NCBI GenBank assembly: GCA_024291935.2
Contig: CM044315.1
Coordinates: 74,692,385 to 74,756,384, forward strand
Direction of reading: 5' to 3'
Length of the DNA: 64,000 nt
DNA from: Okapia johnstoni
Lineage: Eukaryota > Chordata > Mammalia > Artiodactyla > Giraffidae
The notes beneath the pieces are model-generated. The model was not told the origin of the DNA. It searched no databases and saw only the letters and a list, made by a program, of their open reading frames with translations. Shown piece by piece: positions 1-11,399 of the stretch. A program made the position numbers and the translations under genes. Numbering within the stretch: position 1 is the first letter of the stretch; each line of letters opens with the position of its first letter.

Positions 1-1080
1 TGACCTGACATTTTCCTGTGGTTCAATTTCTTTTTTATCCTCCCTCTCTTCCTTTGAAAAATAAATCTGAGCTACTGGCATTTCTTCTTTTAGGGAAAAT
101 ACAATCAGTATGCCCAGACAATGGCATACTATATTTAAGGGCTTTTGATAAAATTTAAAGCCTAATTTTCCTTTGATAAATTGTGGTGTTGGTTTTGTCT
201 AGTTTTTTTTTTCTTGTAGAAACAATAAGTCAAATTTTATAAGAAAACGCAAACATACCACAGAGGAAAGAAGAACGTGCCAGAATGACACAGAGTCTAT
301 CAGTATGATCAGGAACTCAGTGTTGATGTTCTATTAGAGATATTAATATATGACCTGACTGTGTGATGCCTTTCTCTTTCCTAAGTAGTTTTATCTACTA
401 TGGATTGTGGGAAAGAGCTGTAAGAATGCTACTGTGTGAGAAATATGACAAATGGATGTCTAGTCCACTTAAATGGCCAAGAGTTCACCTAGGCAGGGAA
501 AATAACTTAAGGGTAGATACACACTTGATCTCCCTGCTTTCTTTCCATACTTGGAAGCCTATGCTAGAAGAGCAGCTGAAAGCAGAGGCTTCTTTCCAGA
601 AACAATGCATGATTTTTCAAATGTGCCTCTGACCACACTCTTAAATAACTAGGGTGTCTTTCTGGGAAAGAAAATTTAAAAGACAAGAAAATTGCCTTAC
701 TTACAAAATTCTAAAAAATGGTAAATACACATTTATCCAAGAAATCTAATTTAGGAGTGTCCCTGACTGGACTTTTCACTGATATACTCTTCATCATCAC
801 TTAAGAGAACTCAGCAGGGCCAATGTGCAAACACACAGAGATTTCTGAAGACCCTTGTATTCAGGGATTTCAGGCTTTTTCATTTCAGTTCAGAAGAGCT
901 GTACTAAAAATAAAAAACGAAGAAAAAACCCTAGTATAGATATAACTATTCACAAAAGGATATAGTGTTTAACTAGATTAATACAATATTGAAAATAATT
1001 CAGTGTAGGGCCTTTTAAAACTCTAGACTTATTTATGATTCTGTAACTACAAATAAAAAAATAGGTGTAATGTAAAAGAC
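1..1080. other. Unassigned A/T-rich non-coding DNA
   Basis: I see no gene or confidently assignable repeat. The 89-codon frame at 363-632 has no family resemblance and looks like a chance ORF. Confidence 0.5.
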
Positions 1081-1187
1081 AAGGAAGGTAATTTGGGGAA
1101 GAAGGAGGGAGAGGAGAAGGAGAAGGAAGAGGGAAAGATGAAGGTAAAGGGGAGTAGAGGGGAGGGAAGAGAAGAAGAAAGAAAGCA
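1081..1187. repeat. Polypurine (GGA/GAA-rich) tract
   Basis: About 105 bases almost entirely A and G on the plus strand, with many GGA, GAA and GGGA units and few pyrimidine interruptions. This is low-complexity sequence of a type that can form triplex DNA. The minus-strand frame across it, rich in Ser, Phe and Leu, is a composition artefact. Confidence 0.8.
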
Positions 1188-1221
1188 ATAGTAGGACTTA
1201 AAAACTGTGAATAAACACTGC

Positions 1222-1345
1222 TGATTTACTAGGAGTCTACCATATACCAGACACTGTACTAGGCACTTGATATGCACAATCTCATTCAACATCACAGTAG
1301 TGACAATTTTTATAGCTAAGAATTCTAGAAAGGTGTTTTCCTCAT
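1222..1345 (-). repeat. MIR SINE relic
   Basis: Degenerate match to the 3' part of MIR read in reverse: accumulated 'ctaccatataccagacactg' and 'aggcacttgatatgcac' type text followed by a 'ctcattcaac' block. Old and heavily diverged. Confidence 0.55.
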
Positions 1346-1891
1346 CTAAAAAAGTAAGAGAATCACAGAAAGACAATCACAGAAAAATATACATAGTATA
1401 CACATATTGAATGAATGAGGAAGATGGGTACAGACTAAAAGAGAAAGGATAGGGAAGATGGAAGGCATGTTTGACTTTTTTCTCAACTAAAAATGTCCAA
1501 AAGGTTTTTTTGCAATATGCTTCTAACTAGGCATGCCCACAAAATGTATCTCATTTAATCCTTCATTATGACCAGGCTGTAAATTCGAAGTGAGAGACAA
1601 ATAAAGCATTAAGGCTACAAAGCACAAAATCTAAGCAGGCACAATTGAGTTCCCAGCCCTGTCCCCAACTTCCTCTTCCAAAATTGGCAAAACCTGTTAC
1701 ATAGAGTATCTGCTCAGCAAACACTGAATCAGCTTCTTTGTTCTCAGCCCCTTACAGTACAGAGCTTGGCTCCAGATGGCACTTCAGTCATAGGGAATGA
1801 ATGAAGATCAATAGTTGCACTCATCACCTCAAATACTATCCCACAGCCTATTACTTTTGATTCGTTAGGGGTTGCTGAACATCTTCTTGAT

Positions 1892-2107
1892 GCTTCCCAG
1901 GTGGCTCAGTGGTAAAGAATCTGCCTGCTGATGCTGGAGACATTGGTTTGACCCCTTGGTTGGGAAGATCCCTGGAGTAGGAAATGGCAACCCACTTCCA
2001 TATTCTTTTCTGGAAAATTCCATGGACAGAGGAGCCTGGCAGGCTGCAGTCCATGGTGTCGCAAAGAGTCAGACTCGGCTGAGTGACTGAGCACACACGC
2101 ATGCACA
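1892..2107 (+). mobile_element. Bov-tA SINE
   Basis: Starts with the tRNA-Glu-like head (gcttcccaggtggctcagtg), keeps an A box and a diverged B box (ggtttgacccc), then the BovA body (atggcaacccactt, catggacagaggagcctgg) and the BovB-like tail (gtcgcaaagagtcagac). Nearly full length. The internal promoter is of RNA polymerase III type. A minus-strand 85-codon frame here is a shadow of the SINE. Confidence 0.93.
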
Positions 2108-2449
2108 AAGACCTTCTTAGGAGGAAATGATATGCTAGGCTCCTTAAACTTTAATATCCTCATCTGTAAAAATGGATAAAATAATACTTCCATTAAAGTT
2201 TGTTTCCAGAATTAAGTAGATACACGCTTGGTGGAGGCAGCACTCTAAATGGTAGTTATTATCATTAACACGGAGAATACGGAAAAACTGTATGAATTAG
2301 TACCTAGCTACAAGATAAGGCAATCTTGTTGAAAATACAATTCAAAGTCTCTCAAAATAATTAGAGAATAAAAAGACAATAATAACTAAGAAAGGCTGAA
2401 TGGTCTGTTCCAATTCTAATGAAAAATTTCTGCTGCAGATAAACATTTA

Positions 2450-2570
2450 CTTGGTCCTGTGGGTGAAGTTCAGTGCTAAATTCTTAGCATAAAGAATAAA
2501 AAGAAATACAAGTCACAATCTGCACCAAGGAGCTTACAGTCTGGCTGGGAAAGGAGCTTCATTATATGCA
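2450..2570 (-). repeat. L2 3'-end relic
   Basis: Reverse-orientation text typical of the L2 3' end: 'cagtgctaaattcttagc' followed by 'caaggagcttacagtctgg'. Diverged, with boundaries approximate. Confidence 0.5.
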
Positions 2571-2837
2571 TAAATCCTAATAGTATAAGGAAAAATGTAA
2601 AGCAAATAGTATCAAAATGAAGTACCGAAGGTCAGTCAATGGTGAGGATATCATCTTGAGTGATGGGGGAGGCTTCATGAGAGAAGCTGGAACTGAAGGT
2701 AGGCTTAAAGAATGACAGGGTTTGTTTTGGAAAGTGGAGAATATTTCATACAGGTACAAAGGTTGAAAAGGAGGGCAGGAAGGGGATATTGGCAGTCAGC
2801 TCATTCTAGTTAGATCCCTTTTGAGATCTCCTCTGAA

Positions 2838-3088
2838 TCCATACTTTGGCCACCTGATGGGAAGAGCTGACTCATTTGAAAAGACCCTGATGCTGAAGAA
2901 AGATTGAGGGCAGGAGGAGAAGGGATGACAGAGGATGAGATGGTTGGATGGCATTACTGACTCAATGGACACGAGTTTGGGTAAACTCCAGGAGCTGGTA
3001 ATGGACAGGGAGGCCTGGCGTGCTGCAGTTCATGGGGTCGCAAAGAGTCAGACACGAGTGAGAGACTGAACTGAAATGAACTGAATCC
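2838..3088 (+). mobile_element. BovB LINE, 3'-end fragment
   Basis: Matches the last ~250 bases of BovB in plus orientation: 'actttggccacctgatggg', 'gacagaggatgagatggttg', 'ggtcgcaaagagtcagac', ending in the repeated ctgaa(c/a)tgaa motif typical of the BovB terminus. Strongly 5'-truncated; no coding part remains. Confidence 0.92.
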
Positions 3089-3194
3089 ATTTCATTTTTT
3101 AAAAGTTGTAAATAGAGGAAAATTATGATATGATGACTGTGGGAAAGACAACCTCTTATTCAGTAAGCATTTCTATGGGAAAAAAAAACACCCA

Positions 3195-3385
3195 AAATAA
3201 GAATTAGCATTTATTAAGCATCTACTGTGTGTCAAACATTGTATTAGGTGCTTTGCTTATAAATCCCATTTAATCTCACAAGTTTGAGATTCCCAATAAG
3301 AAAATGAAAGATTAGAGAATTTAAGTGATTTGCACAAGATCACACAGCTAGAAAGATGCAAATTTAGGTTTCAAGCTTATATATG
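3195..3385 (-). repeat. MIR SINE
   Basis: Reverse-orientation MIR: 'tttattaagcatctactgtg', 'ggtgctttgcttat', 'cccatttaatctcaca', the core 'taagtgatttgcacaagatc' and 'acacagctagaaag'. Most of the element is present though diverged. Confidence 0.8.
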
Positions 3386-3894
3386 TTTAATCTTAGTCCA
3401 TACTTTTTTTGCTATAAATTCTACCTTATATAGAAAAGTGTACATTGAAAAAATTTAAATCTTATTCCCTGTTACGCTATAATCAGAAACTAACATTCAG
3501 AATAATACTGTTGATATGTGCTGACATCTAAAACAATAACAATAATGAAAATAAAAACACCCCAACCACCTAACTTGCATCTGTAATTTTAGTATTCTGC
3601 CACCAGGCGCTGACAGAATCCTGGTCCTTGAGAGTTACAGGGGCACGTGTTTTGCCTGCTATTGTTTTGTGTGTGTTCTAGTCCCTCCTCCATCTCTGAA
3701 AGTAAAGGTTAAGAGTGCCTGATCTTCAGATAGAGTTGTCCATTAAATCCCCAAGACGTTAAATTTTCCAACTATTTTCAAAATTTTATTTATCAAAAAC
3801 TCAACTGTGAGCGTAATTCTGAACTTCAACAATTTTCAAACAATTCTACTGCAGATTGTACTCAATGAATTATAGTTCTTTGTTACTTTCACAC
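3386..3894. other. Unassigned A/T-rich non-coding DNA
   Basis: No open reading frame of note and no repeat I can name. Confidence 0.5.
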
Positions 3895-4020
3895 TGTATG
3901 GTGAGCTTGGAGGGTAGAAATTGTATGTTATTTCCCTTACAACTCCAGTATGTAGAATATCAGTACCGGGAACATAATGGGCACACAATAAAAGGACATA
4001 AATAATTAATTTCAAATATT
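3895..4020 (+). repeat. L2 3'-end relic
   Basis: Forward L2-like terminus: 'gagcttggagggtagaaatt' then 'atcagtaccgggaacataat' and 'gggcacacaataaaagg', corresponding to the 'gagctccttgagggcag' and 'aggtgctcaataaa' landmarks. Diverged. Confidence 0.5.
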
Positions 4021-5046
4021 TTAGAAGAACTTTTGAACCACATGCTTAGGGCACAATGATTTGGTGCTTCATTCATTGATATGTAATTTTCTTTTTTCAA
4101 ACCACTCTTACAGCTTGCTGGTTTATTGTAAAAAGCCCTTTGGTGAGGTTGGTCATCAGCAGAAGCATTTCTCTCAGTGGTCAAGTACTTCCTTCTGCCT
4201 TAGCCAGGGACAGTCTACATTCATTACAAGCCCTGCCCTACTCAGCAGCCTAGTTTACCTTTTCAACCCTCTTATGCCTAGGAAGGTTCCTTTCTCTATG
4301 AAAAGTGAAGAAAAAAATGTGAAAAACAAGAAGCATGCTATATAACTGTCAGAAAGAGGCAACTGTCCACTTGACCCTTTTTAGTTCTTTCCCTCTCTGA
4401 CTCTGAAGCTGGGGGAATGATTTAACTACTTTTAGGCAGAAGGGTAAAGTTATACATTAGTGCTGAGTAGCTCATTTCCCTTAGCAACACCTTAGCAACA
4501 GCAGATTCAAGTTCAAAATACCTCCTTGAAAAGGATCACACTTTTAACGAGGATGAGTATTTTTTTAATATAAGATTTTTGAACAGAAGTTTTAACATTG
4601 TAACCCCCAAAGCCTTGTAGGTTACAAATACTGATTTCATGCTAACCTTGCTCTGTGATATTATGAAATTATCTAACATTATGCTCTATGTAACTATAAT
4701 AATGTTGGGCTCCTGTGAAAAATCAGCTCCTGGAGAAGCTCTGGTCCTACTCTAACATTATTCACAAATATATAACTTTTATTTTATCAAGTCACCATCA
4801 ATTCTAGGTTATTACAGAAATTATACTTAAGTTCTTTTAAAAGGATTATTGTTACTGACCTCACCATTCAGTCTGCTCCCTTATTGAGAAGAGTGAATAA
4901 CTAAAATCACAGTTTTAAACCCTACATCAAGGTTTTACAAACTATGTTACATACAACCTAAGCTTCTGTGGACAGTTTAAGGAAAAATATAAAAAATAAA
5001 TCCAATTTTACCCCAAAATGGTACTTATTGTTATTTAATACCATTT
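4021..5046. other. Unassigned non-coding DNA
   Basis: A/T-rich single-copy-looking sequence. The overlapping frames on the two strands near 4.0-4.3 kb have no recognisable domain and are treated as chance. Confidence 0.5.
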
Positions 5047-5280
5047 AATACCTACCTTGGGCTTTCCTTGTAGGTGGCTCAGACGGTAAAGAATCTGGCT
5101 GCAATGCGGGAGACCTGGGTTCGATCCCTGGGTTGGGAAGATCCCTGGTGAAGGGCATGGCAACCCACTCCAGTATTCTTACCTGAAGAATCCCCATGGA
5201 CAGAGAAGCCTGGCGGCTGTGGTCCATGGGGAAGCAAAGAGTCGGAGACGACTGAGTGACTAAGCACAATACCTACCTTG
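5047..5280 (+). mobile_element. Bov-tA SINE with 13-bp target-site duplication
   Basis: Element about 5060-5267. tRNA-like head with intact B-box text (gggttcgatccctgg), BovA body and tail ending in a short A-rich end. It is flanked by a perfect 13-base direct repeat, aatacctaccttg, at 5047-5059 and 5268-5280. The perfect duplication supports TPRT insertion and a relatively young age. The two minus-strand frames across it are SINE shadows. Confidence 0.95.
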
Positions 5281-5884
5281 CCTACTTTATTAGCCATAAA
5301 AAGGATCATGGGATAATCAACTAATCATCACATCTGATTATTTTTACATTGCCAATAAAACGAGAATGCTTGAAGGTTTTGCTAGCCTTCAAAACCCCAG
5401 GAATATAAACTATGCTATGCTATATATATGCATTATATGCTATGCATATTATTAAAACTTCTTTTTCAAGAATTTTGAAACTCTTTTGTCATCATAAAGG
5501 TTTCACAATTCAGATATAAACTCCTGCTTGAAATTTGTTCTTTACTGTCTATTAGTATATGGGTACCTTGGGGCACAAGAAAACAAAATGCACGAAGGCG
5601 GTGATTTCAATGGAATTCTTCACTGTTAAAATTTATTATCAAGTCCACACAATCTATGTGTGTCAATTACAAGATACAAATAAGTAAGAGATAGATTCTC
5701 CCCACATATATTTTCAGTTGCTATCAGTATATAGCCAAATTGTGCCATCCAACTAACAAGAAGTTTTACACATATCCATGTGTAAGGGTATTACTGAAGA
5801 ACATGCCTAGAACAATGGCCCTCATGCACAAGAGGTGTTAAATGTGTGTTCTTGAAAGTAAGATCCATTTTAAATTGCAAGGGA
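5281..5884. other. Unassigned A/T-rich non-coding DNA
   Basis: Contains a short run of ctatgc/atatgc words near 5410-5450 but no gene or clear repeat. Confidence 0.5.
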
Positions 5885-6045
5885 ACAGAGAGGAGTCAGG
5901 AGATGCCAAGGTCAGTTCCATCTATCACTAATAATTCTAGACTTTGGGCAAATCACTTGTTCTCTTTGGACCAGAATATTTTTGAGTAAAGAAGAAGTGA
6001 AATTGGATGCCAGCTCTAATACGTCACGGTCTACATATAAATAGT
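5885..6045 (+). repeat. MIR SINE relic
   Basis: Forward MIR landmarks: 'actttgggcaaatcacttg', 'ttctctttggaccagaat' (equivalent of 'ctctgtgcctcagttt'). Strongly diverged. Confidence 0.5.
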
Positions 6046-6299
6046 TTTTAATTAGCAAACAAAATTTTCAGTGAGGCTAACTCAGATTTTTCAACTGATG
6101 TTACAGTATAAGAATGTTGGCTAAAGGGAAATCAAGTTTTTGAAGAAGATTTTAAAAACTGCCCCCAATGAAGAGTCAGATTAGTATCATGTTCCTCCAA
6201 TATCTAGTTTGGTCATTAGAGTTATTTTAATAAACTACAGAACTGAAGATGGGAGGTTAAAAATAAACAATTTGACTAGACTAGCACCTTGATTTAAGT

Positions 6300-6445
6300 T
6301 CAAAGATACTCTTTGTGTCATCATACTTGAAATGAGGACAACAATCTGAGGTTGTGAAGGTTAAATGAGATAATGGATGTAAGGCATGTATTACAGGGTT
6401 TATGACATACTGTTAAGTACTCAAAATGTTAACTATTTTTTATAT
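6300..6445 (+). repeat. MIR SINE 3' part
   Basis: Forward MIR 3' landmarks: 'gaggttgtgaaggttaaatg', 'agataatggatgtaaggca', 'tgttaagtactcaaaatgtt'. Confidence 0.65.
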
Positions 6446-6574
6446 TAGGTTGAACATATGAAATTGTTTTTCTAGGTCAAAAGCAGTCAAATCCTGTCAA
6501 GTTCATATGATTCAATCTATGTTCTGTGACTTTTTAACCTGAAAAACCTTCATGATTCTCACTGCCTATATCAA

Positions 6575-7035
6575 ATACAATTATGCAGTATGATGTTCAA
6601 GACTCCTTATAATCTGACCTTCATTTAAGCTTTCTGACTTCTCTGGGAAATTCCCTTCCATATACACCACTCTAAGCTGGCCACTCTAATCTCCTACATC
6701 ACTTGGCCTTTCTATCCCATGCTTTTTTCCCCTGCTATTTCATTCCTTTTGGTACGACTTCTCTCCCTAGAAAAAATCATACCCATCCTTCAAGGCTTCA
6801 GCCTCACCAGGCAAAATTAGCTGCTTCATTATCTGAGCTTTCATAGCCGCTTGTTCTTCCTGCCTCCACAGAATTCATGCCAGAGAATTACCACAGTTGT
6901 TTACAGGTCTGTCTCCTGGAGCTGTTTTTAAGGGACTCCAGGGCAAGGATTGTTCTTATCTGTCTTTGTTTCCCTCCAACTGAGCACAGTGGCTGTCTCA
7001 TAGTTTGCACTCTAAATATTTGTTAAAGTAAAATG
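6575..7035 (+). repeat. L2 LINE 3' region
   Basis: Long forward L2 match: 'actccttataatctgacct', 'tcccatgcttttttcccct', 'tccttcaaggcttcagcctc', 'ctccagggcaaggattgtt', 'actgagcacagtggctgtc', ending near 'ctaaatatttgttaaag'. It covers the end of L2 ORF2 and its 3'UTR; no frame survives. Confidence 0.8.
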
Positions 7036-7985
7036 AATATATTCACATGGCAGGTGAAGATACGGCCTCTCAGAAATAAATGATAAATAGATGAATCTCA
7101 AAGATGGTTCTAAAAGAATTAACTTTTGGAATCTACCCTTGCACAAAATCATTTTTTCTGAAGTGAGATATCTCTGCTAAAGAATGATCTTTCCCCCTCT
7201 AATAAATGTTCAGGTGACTAAAATCAGAAACTCTATAAAGTGGAAGTCTCTCTTTAGAATAAACCCATGAGCTGAAGCCATGAGCTTTCAACAGAGACAT
7301 TATTTTATTGCTAGAGGGGGAGATGCTCCGGCTGCAACCTTATTTAATGAGTATAATGGGAGGGTTTGCACACTGCAATTGTGCTTCTATAGCTGGAGAG
7401 GTCTTCAATCACAGAGAACTCCAATAAGGCCTGGATGATGTAGAAAGTATGGAAAAGAGGAAAGTGCTGCTGATGTTACAGCTTGGAGTATAAATTCATC
7501 ACCTGCTCACATTCCCATGCTCCAAACAACCACAACTCTGAAAAAACTCTAGGAAATTCAAGTGCTTAGGAGAATTAATAGTGTACTCTAAATATCATGT
7601 AACTAATATAACTACTTATATGGACAGTAACATTGATTAATATTTAATATGCATATGTACATGTGAGTAAAGTTAAATTATTATATACAGATGGACAAGT
7701 ATATAATTAGTTTAAAAGGAGAGTAGATAGTTCTGCACTAGGACTATCATGCTATTTCTAGCCAGTTTGTAACTCCAGAGGATTTGTTTTCAAACTTTTT
7801 TCCAGCAAGTGAATTTTTCAAAGTAAAATCTTAGGAAAATACCTAACATATAAACAAGTAAAATGGTGCAGGTCTCCTGGTGGGGGGAAGATTGGGCCCC
7901 ATTAAATATCTATACCCTGCCCCCACGTACTTCCTGGGCACTCTGAAGAACTCAGAAACCAGTGAGGAAACCAACCTAGTCTAGT
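7036..7985. other. Repeat-poor non-coding stretch
   Basis: I recognise no repeat here. About 7.29-7.52 kb has more balanced composition than its surroundings and could be a conserved element, but nothing in the single sequence proves it. No coding frame above background. Confidence 0.4.
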
Positions 7986-7989
7986 CTAA

Positions 7990-8105
7990 ATGATAATATT
8001 GTGGGTAAAAGGTGAATTGAGGGTCAGAAGACTTGGGTTCTAGCACCAAAGCTACCACCCTTAGGCCCAAGTTTCCTTATCTATTACATCTAATTTAAAG
8101 CATTT
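7990..8105 (+). repeat. Probable MIR SINE relic
   Basis: Weak forward similarity: 'gtcagaagacttgggttct' and 'ccaagtttccttatctatt' sit in MIR order. Confidence 0.4.
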
Positions 8106-8111
8106 TGTAAT

Positions 8112-8534
8112 TGTCATATAGAGATGTGAGAGCTGCACCATAAAGAAGGCTGAGTGCCAAATAATTGATGCTTTTGAAATATGGTGCTGGAGAAGACTCT
8201 TGAGAGTCCCTTGGACAGCAAGGAAATCAAATCAGTCAATCCTAAAGGAAATCAATCCTGAATATTCTTTGGAAGGACTGAAGCTGAAGTTGAAGCTCCA
8301 ATACTTAGGCCACCTGATGTGAAGAGCTGACTCACTGGAGAAGACCCCGATGCTGGGAAAGATTGAAGGCAGGAGGAGAAGGGGATGATAGAGGATGAGA
8401 TGGTTGAACGGCATTACCGACTCAGTGGATATGGGTTTGAACTCCGGGAGGTAGTGAAGGACGGGGAAGCCTGGCGTGCTGCAGTCCACAGGGTCGCGAA
8501 GAGTTGGACATGACTTAGCTACTGAACAACAACA
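8112..8534 (+). mobile_element. BovB LINE, 3'-end fragment
   Basis: Contains the BovB C-terminal and 3'UTR text: 'gagaagactcttgagagtcc', 'cttggacagcaaggaaatc', 'gctgactcactggagaaga', 'gatgagatggttgaacggc', 'gggtcgcgaagagttggac', ending '...ctactgaacaacaac'. 5'-truncated, non-coding. A 109-codon minus-strand frame across it is not a gene. Confidence 0.93.
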
Positions 8535-8814
8535 CTTGTAATCTGATACTCCAAATGGCAAGTCTCAGCTTCTGAGGCTCCCCAACGAAGCAGGGTAATA
8601 GTGCTTACTCCTCTTATACTTTCTACCTACCTTATAGCTTCACAATTAATCCACTTTCCAGTCATTATTCACTTACAGAAATATAAACTTCAATAATCAA
8701 TAGCAAAGACAACACAGGTTTTACAAGCACCCAGAGGGGGCGTGGAAAATAAAAATGGTGTCTCTATCTTATCCTTCAAGATATACCTCTTTTTGTTGAG
8801 AAAAGCTGTCTGTA

Positions 8815-9033
8815 GTTTTCCCAAGAGTCCTGGGACTTCCCTAGTGATTCAGTGGCTAAGACTCCATGCTCCCAATGCAGGGGGCCTGGGTTTGATCCCT
8901 TGTCAGGGAACTAGAGCCCATGTGCTGCAACAAAGAGTTTGCTGGTCGCAACTAAAGATCCCATGTGCTGCAACTAAGACCTAGTGCAGCCAAATAAATA
9001 AAAATTGAGAAAAAAAGTTTCCCAAGAATCCTG
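8815..9033 (+). mobile_element. CHR-type tRNA-Glu SINE with target-site duplication
   Basis: Element about 8833-9016: 'gacttccctagtgattcagt', 'ccaatgcagggggcctggg', B-box-like 'gggtttgatccc', 'gggaactagagcccatgtg', then the 'ctgcaactaag' module and an A-rich aaataaataaaa tail. It is flanked by an imperfect 17-18-base duplication (gttttcccaagagtcctg / gtttcccaagaatcctg) at 8815-8832 and 9017-9033. Confidence 0.9.
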
Positions 9034-9039
9034 CCAACT

Positions 9040-9465
9040 GCTTGGTTGCATAGATTATATCTCCTTAATTTTTCTTACCCCCAATGCTATTGTCATGGTT
9101 CAAGTCTTTGCATCTCTTTCCTGGATTATTATCATCAACATATTCTTACCTTCAGTTTTGACTGAATCCCACTTACCAACCATAGTGACCTTTCTAAAAT
9201 TTCAATCTAACTACATTGCTTCCTTGATTAAATGTCCATCTCCTCTTGTACTGAGATTTTCAATGAATGGTCTATAAAGGAGTACCCAGCAGACCTATAA
9301 CAGGCTCCACAAATTATAAACCATTGTTTCATGACACAAAGATGGGTAAGCTCATAGTCTTTTTTTTGCATGTCTGTTTCTCTTATTAGGCTTAAGTTCC
9401 TTAAGGGTAGGATCATATCTGACTCATAATCAAATGGTTGAATAAATTGAAAAATGCAACCTTCC
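9040..9465 (+). repeat. L2 LINE 3' region
   Basis: Forward L2 order: 'ctctttcctggattattatc', 'agtgacctttctaaaattt', 'acattgcttccttgattaaa', and later 'aagttccttaagggtaggat'. Diverged; the 90-codon frame inside is a relic at best. Confidence 0.7.
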
Positions 9466-9559
9466 CTAAGCAAAGCTTCCAAATAGATGTTTTTCTCATT
9501 TTTAAGCTTTATAAAGCTATAGGTAGTTCTGTTTCATTTGCAAAGTGCTTTCACATAAA

Positions 9560-9735
9560 AACTACTATCTATTGAGCATAAATGTTCAATAAGTAATATG
9601 CCAGGAACCAGTCTTAGCTCTTTACATGCACTAACTCACTTAATATCACAATAATCCTATAAGGTAGGTACTATTACTGTTATCCCTTCATTGACAGATG
9701 AGGGCAACTAAGGAAGAGAGAGTTAAGTATGCATA
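9560..9735 (-). repeat. MIR SINE
   Basis: Reverse MIR: 'atgccaggaaccagtctta', 'ctttacatgcactaactcac', 'aatcctataaggtaggtact', 'cattgacagatgagggcaac'. Well preserved core. Confidence 0.85.
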
Positions 9736-10399
9736 CACTGACTCATTATAATCATTCAACAAACATTTTCAGAGTATTTATTGTGATATTCTCACAACCA
9801 ACCATGAGAAAGACAGGATATAAGCAATCATCACTTTGAAATAAGGGCCAAGGAGAAACCATGTCTTGGTCATCCTTGGAGATTCTTGGAGTATTCAGAA
9901 TAGAATCACATTCAATCAATATCTGTTAAATAAGTGTTGAATTAGTGCCCCTGAAATCTGGTGGTGGGATTTTCTACATCAACCACTTTCCCAGACTGAT
10001 GCTTGAGAGAAGGAGTCCTTCCTTCTCTTGATCAAACTCAGATACATTTGAGAGTACAAGGAGGCTTTGTTAATAACTATGCTTAGACAACAGGCATAAA
10101 TCAGCACTGTCCAAGGCAAATCAGGTTACATGGTCACATTAGGTAAAACCAGCTTAATCTGATACCTACTTAGGATGTTGACAAAGTCCCTGGTGAATCT
10201 GTGCTGGTTATGGTCAACCTTGCTAAGACACTTAGCACAGCAATATGTGAGGAGCATGTGGGCAAAAACAACAACAAAAAAAGAAAGGCCATTATCCAGA
10301 AAGCTCACTGATAGTCACACTCTACAAGAACACTCTCTGGAATTACATTCAAAGAAACAACATTTAGTTGAATAAAAACGTATACTTGTATATGTATCA

Positions 10400-10870
10400 T
10401 TGTACAAGTTATTCTCTCTGCCTGGATCACAATTTCCCCTGCTTCTTCTGCTTGGTGAACACATAGTCACCCCTCAATATCAAGTCCAAGTATTAATTCC
10501 CAGAGCACCTACTATGTGCCAGACACTAGGAATTCAACATTAAACAAGGCACACAAATCTCCTGCCTTGAGAGATTATATCAGACTAGGAGCAGACAGCA
10601 AAGCTTCCCAATTTCCCCCAGGCAGAATTAACAGTTCCCTTTTTGACATCTCATAGAACTTGTTCCTAAATCTATTTCATTTCTCATGGAATTGCAATGA
10701 CTGCCTTCCATGTCTACCTTCCACTCAAGACTTGAGAGCTCTTCTAGGGCAAAAGCCAGTGTTCATCTATGTCCCCATGACTGCCACAGTGCTGGGTTAC
10801 CTGACTGCACTGAAAGCCACATGCTTCCCCCCTCATGATGTCATACCCTATGAATATTCCCTAGAGTTAA
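10400..10870 (+). repeat. L2 LINE 3' region interrupted by a second L2 3' end
   Basis: Forward L2 text at about 10405-10490 ('ctctctgcctggatcacaat') resumes near 10618 ('gacatctcatagaacttgtt', 'cttgagagctcttctagggc', 'cccatgactgccacagtgct'). Between them, at about 10493-10600, lies reverse-orientation text ('gagcacctactatgtgccag', 'cattaaacaaggcac') typical of another L2 or related 3' end. This suggests an old nested insertion; boundaries are approximate. Confidence 0.6.
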
Positions 10871-11085
10871 CTGCTTGATTTCTGAAGATTTACAAACCAC
10901 TAAGCAATTCCTTGGCATCCACAATGTACTTTTCTTAGTTCTGGGATAGGGGATGCAGCAAGAACGTGACATGGTTCAGAATCTTTGAACATTTACCATT
11001 ACACTAAGGAGGCCAAGCTTACTTATGGGCATAAAGGACAGAATAAGACAAGAGAGTGCACAATCAAGGACTAGACTATGTGAAT

Positions 11086-11300
11086 TGAAGTCAAAATGTT
11101 AGTCGCTCAATCGTGTCCAACTCTTTGCAACCCCATGGACTGTAGTCCACGAGGCTCCTCTTTCCATGGAATTCTCCCGGCAAGAATACTGGAGTGGGTA
11201 GACATTCCCTTCTCCAGAGCATCTTCCAAACCCAGGGATCGAACCCAGGTCTACTGCACTGCAGGCAGATTCTTTACTATTTGAGCCACCAGGGAAGCCT
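11086..11300 (-). mobile_element. Bov-tA SINE
   Basis: Reverse orientation: tail first ('agtcgctcaatcgtgtccaa', 'tgcaaccccatggactgtag'), BovA body ('aagaatactggagtgggtag'), then the complement of the B box (gggatcgaacccagg) and head ('gagccaccagggaagcc'). Near full length. Confidence 0.94.
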
Positions 11301-11399
11301 CTAGTAGGTCAGACCCAAAACATTCCCTAAGTTTAGAGAATTGAGATATCACTATGGGCCCAAGGACACCAGTGAATACAAGCATTATAGAATGTCATC

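Noticed and set aside
5060..5267. tRNA-like A/B boxes in Bov-tA and CHR elements as tRNA genes
   Set aside because: Only the tRNA-derived promoter half is present, fused to SINE bodies. No complete cloverleaf or anticodon arm is supported, so no tRNA gene is called.
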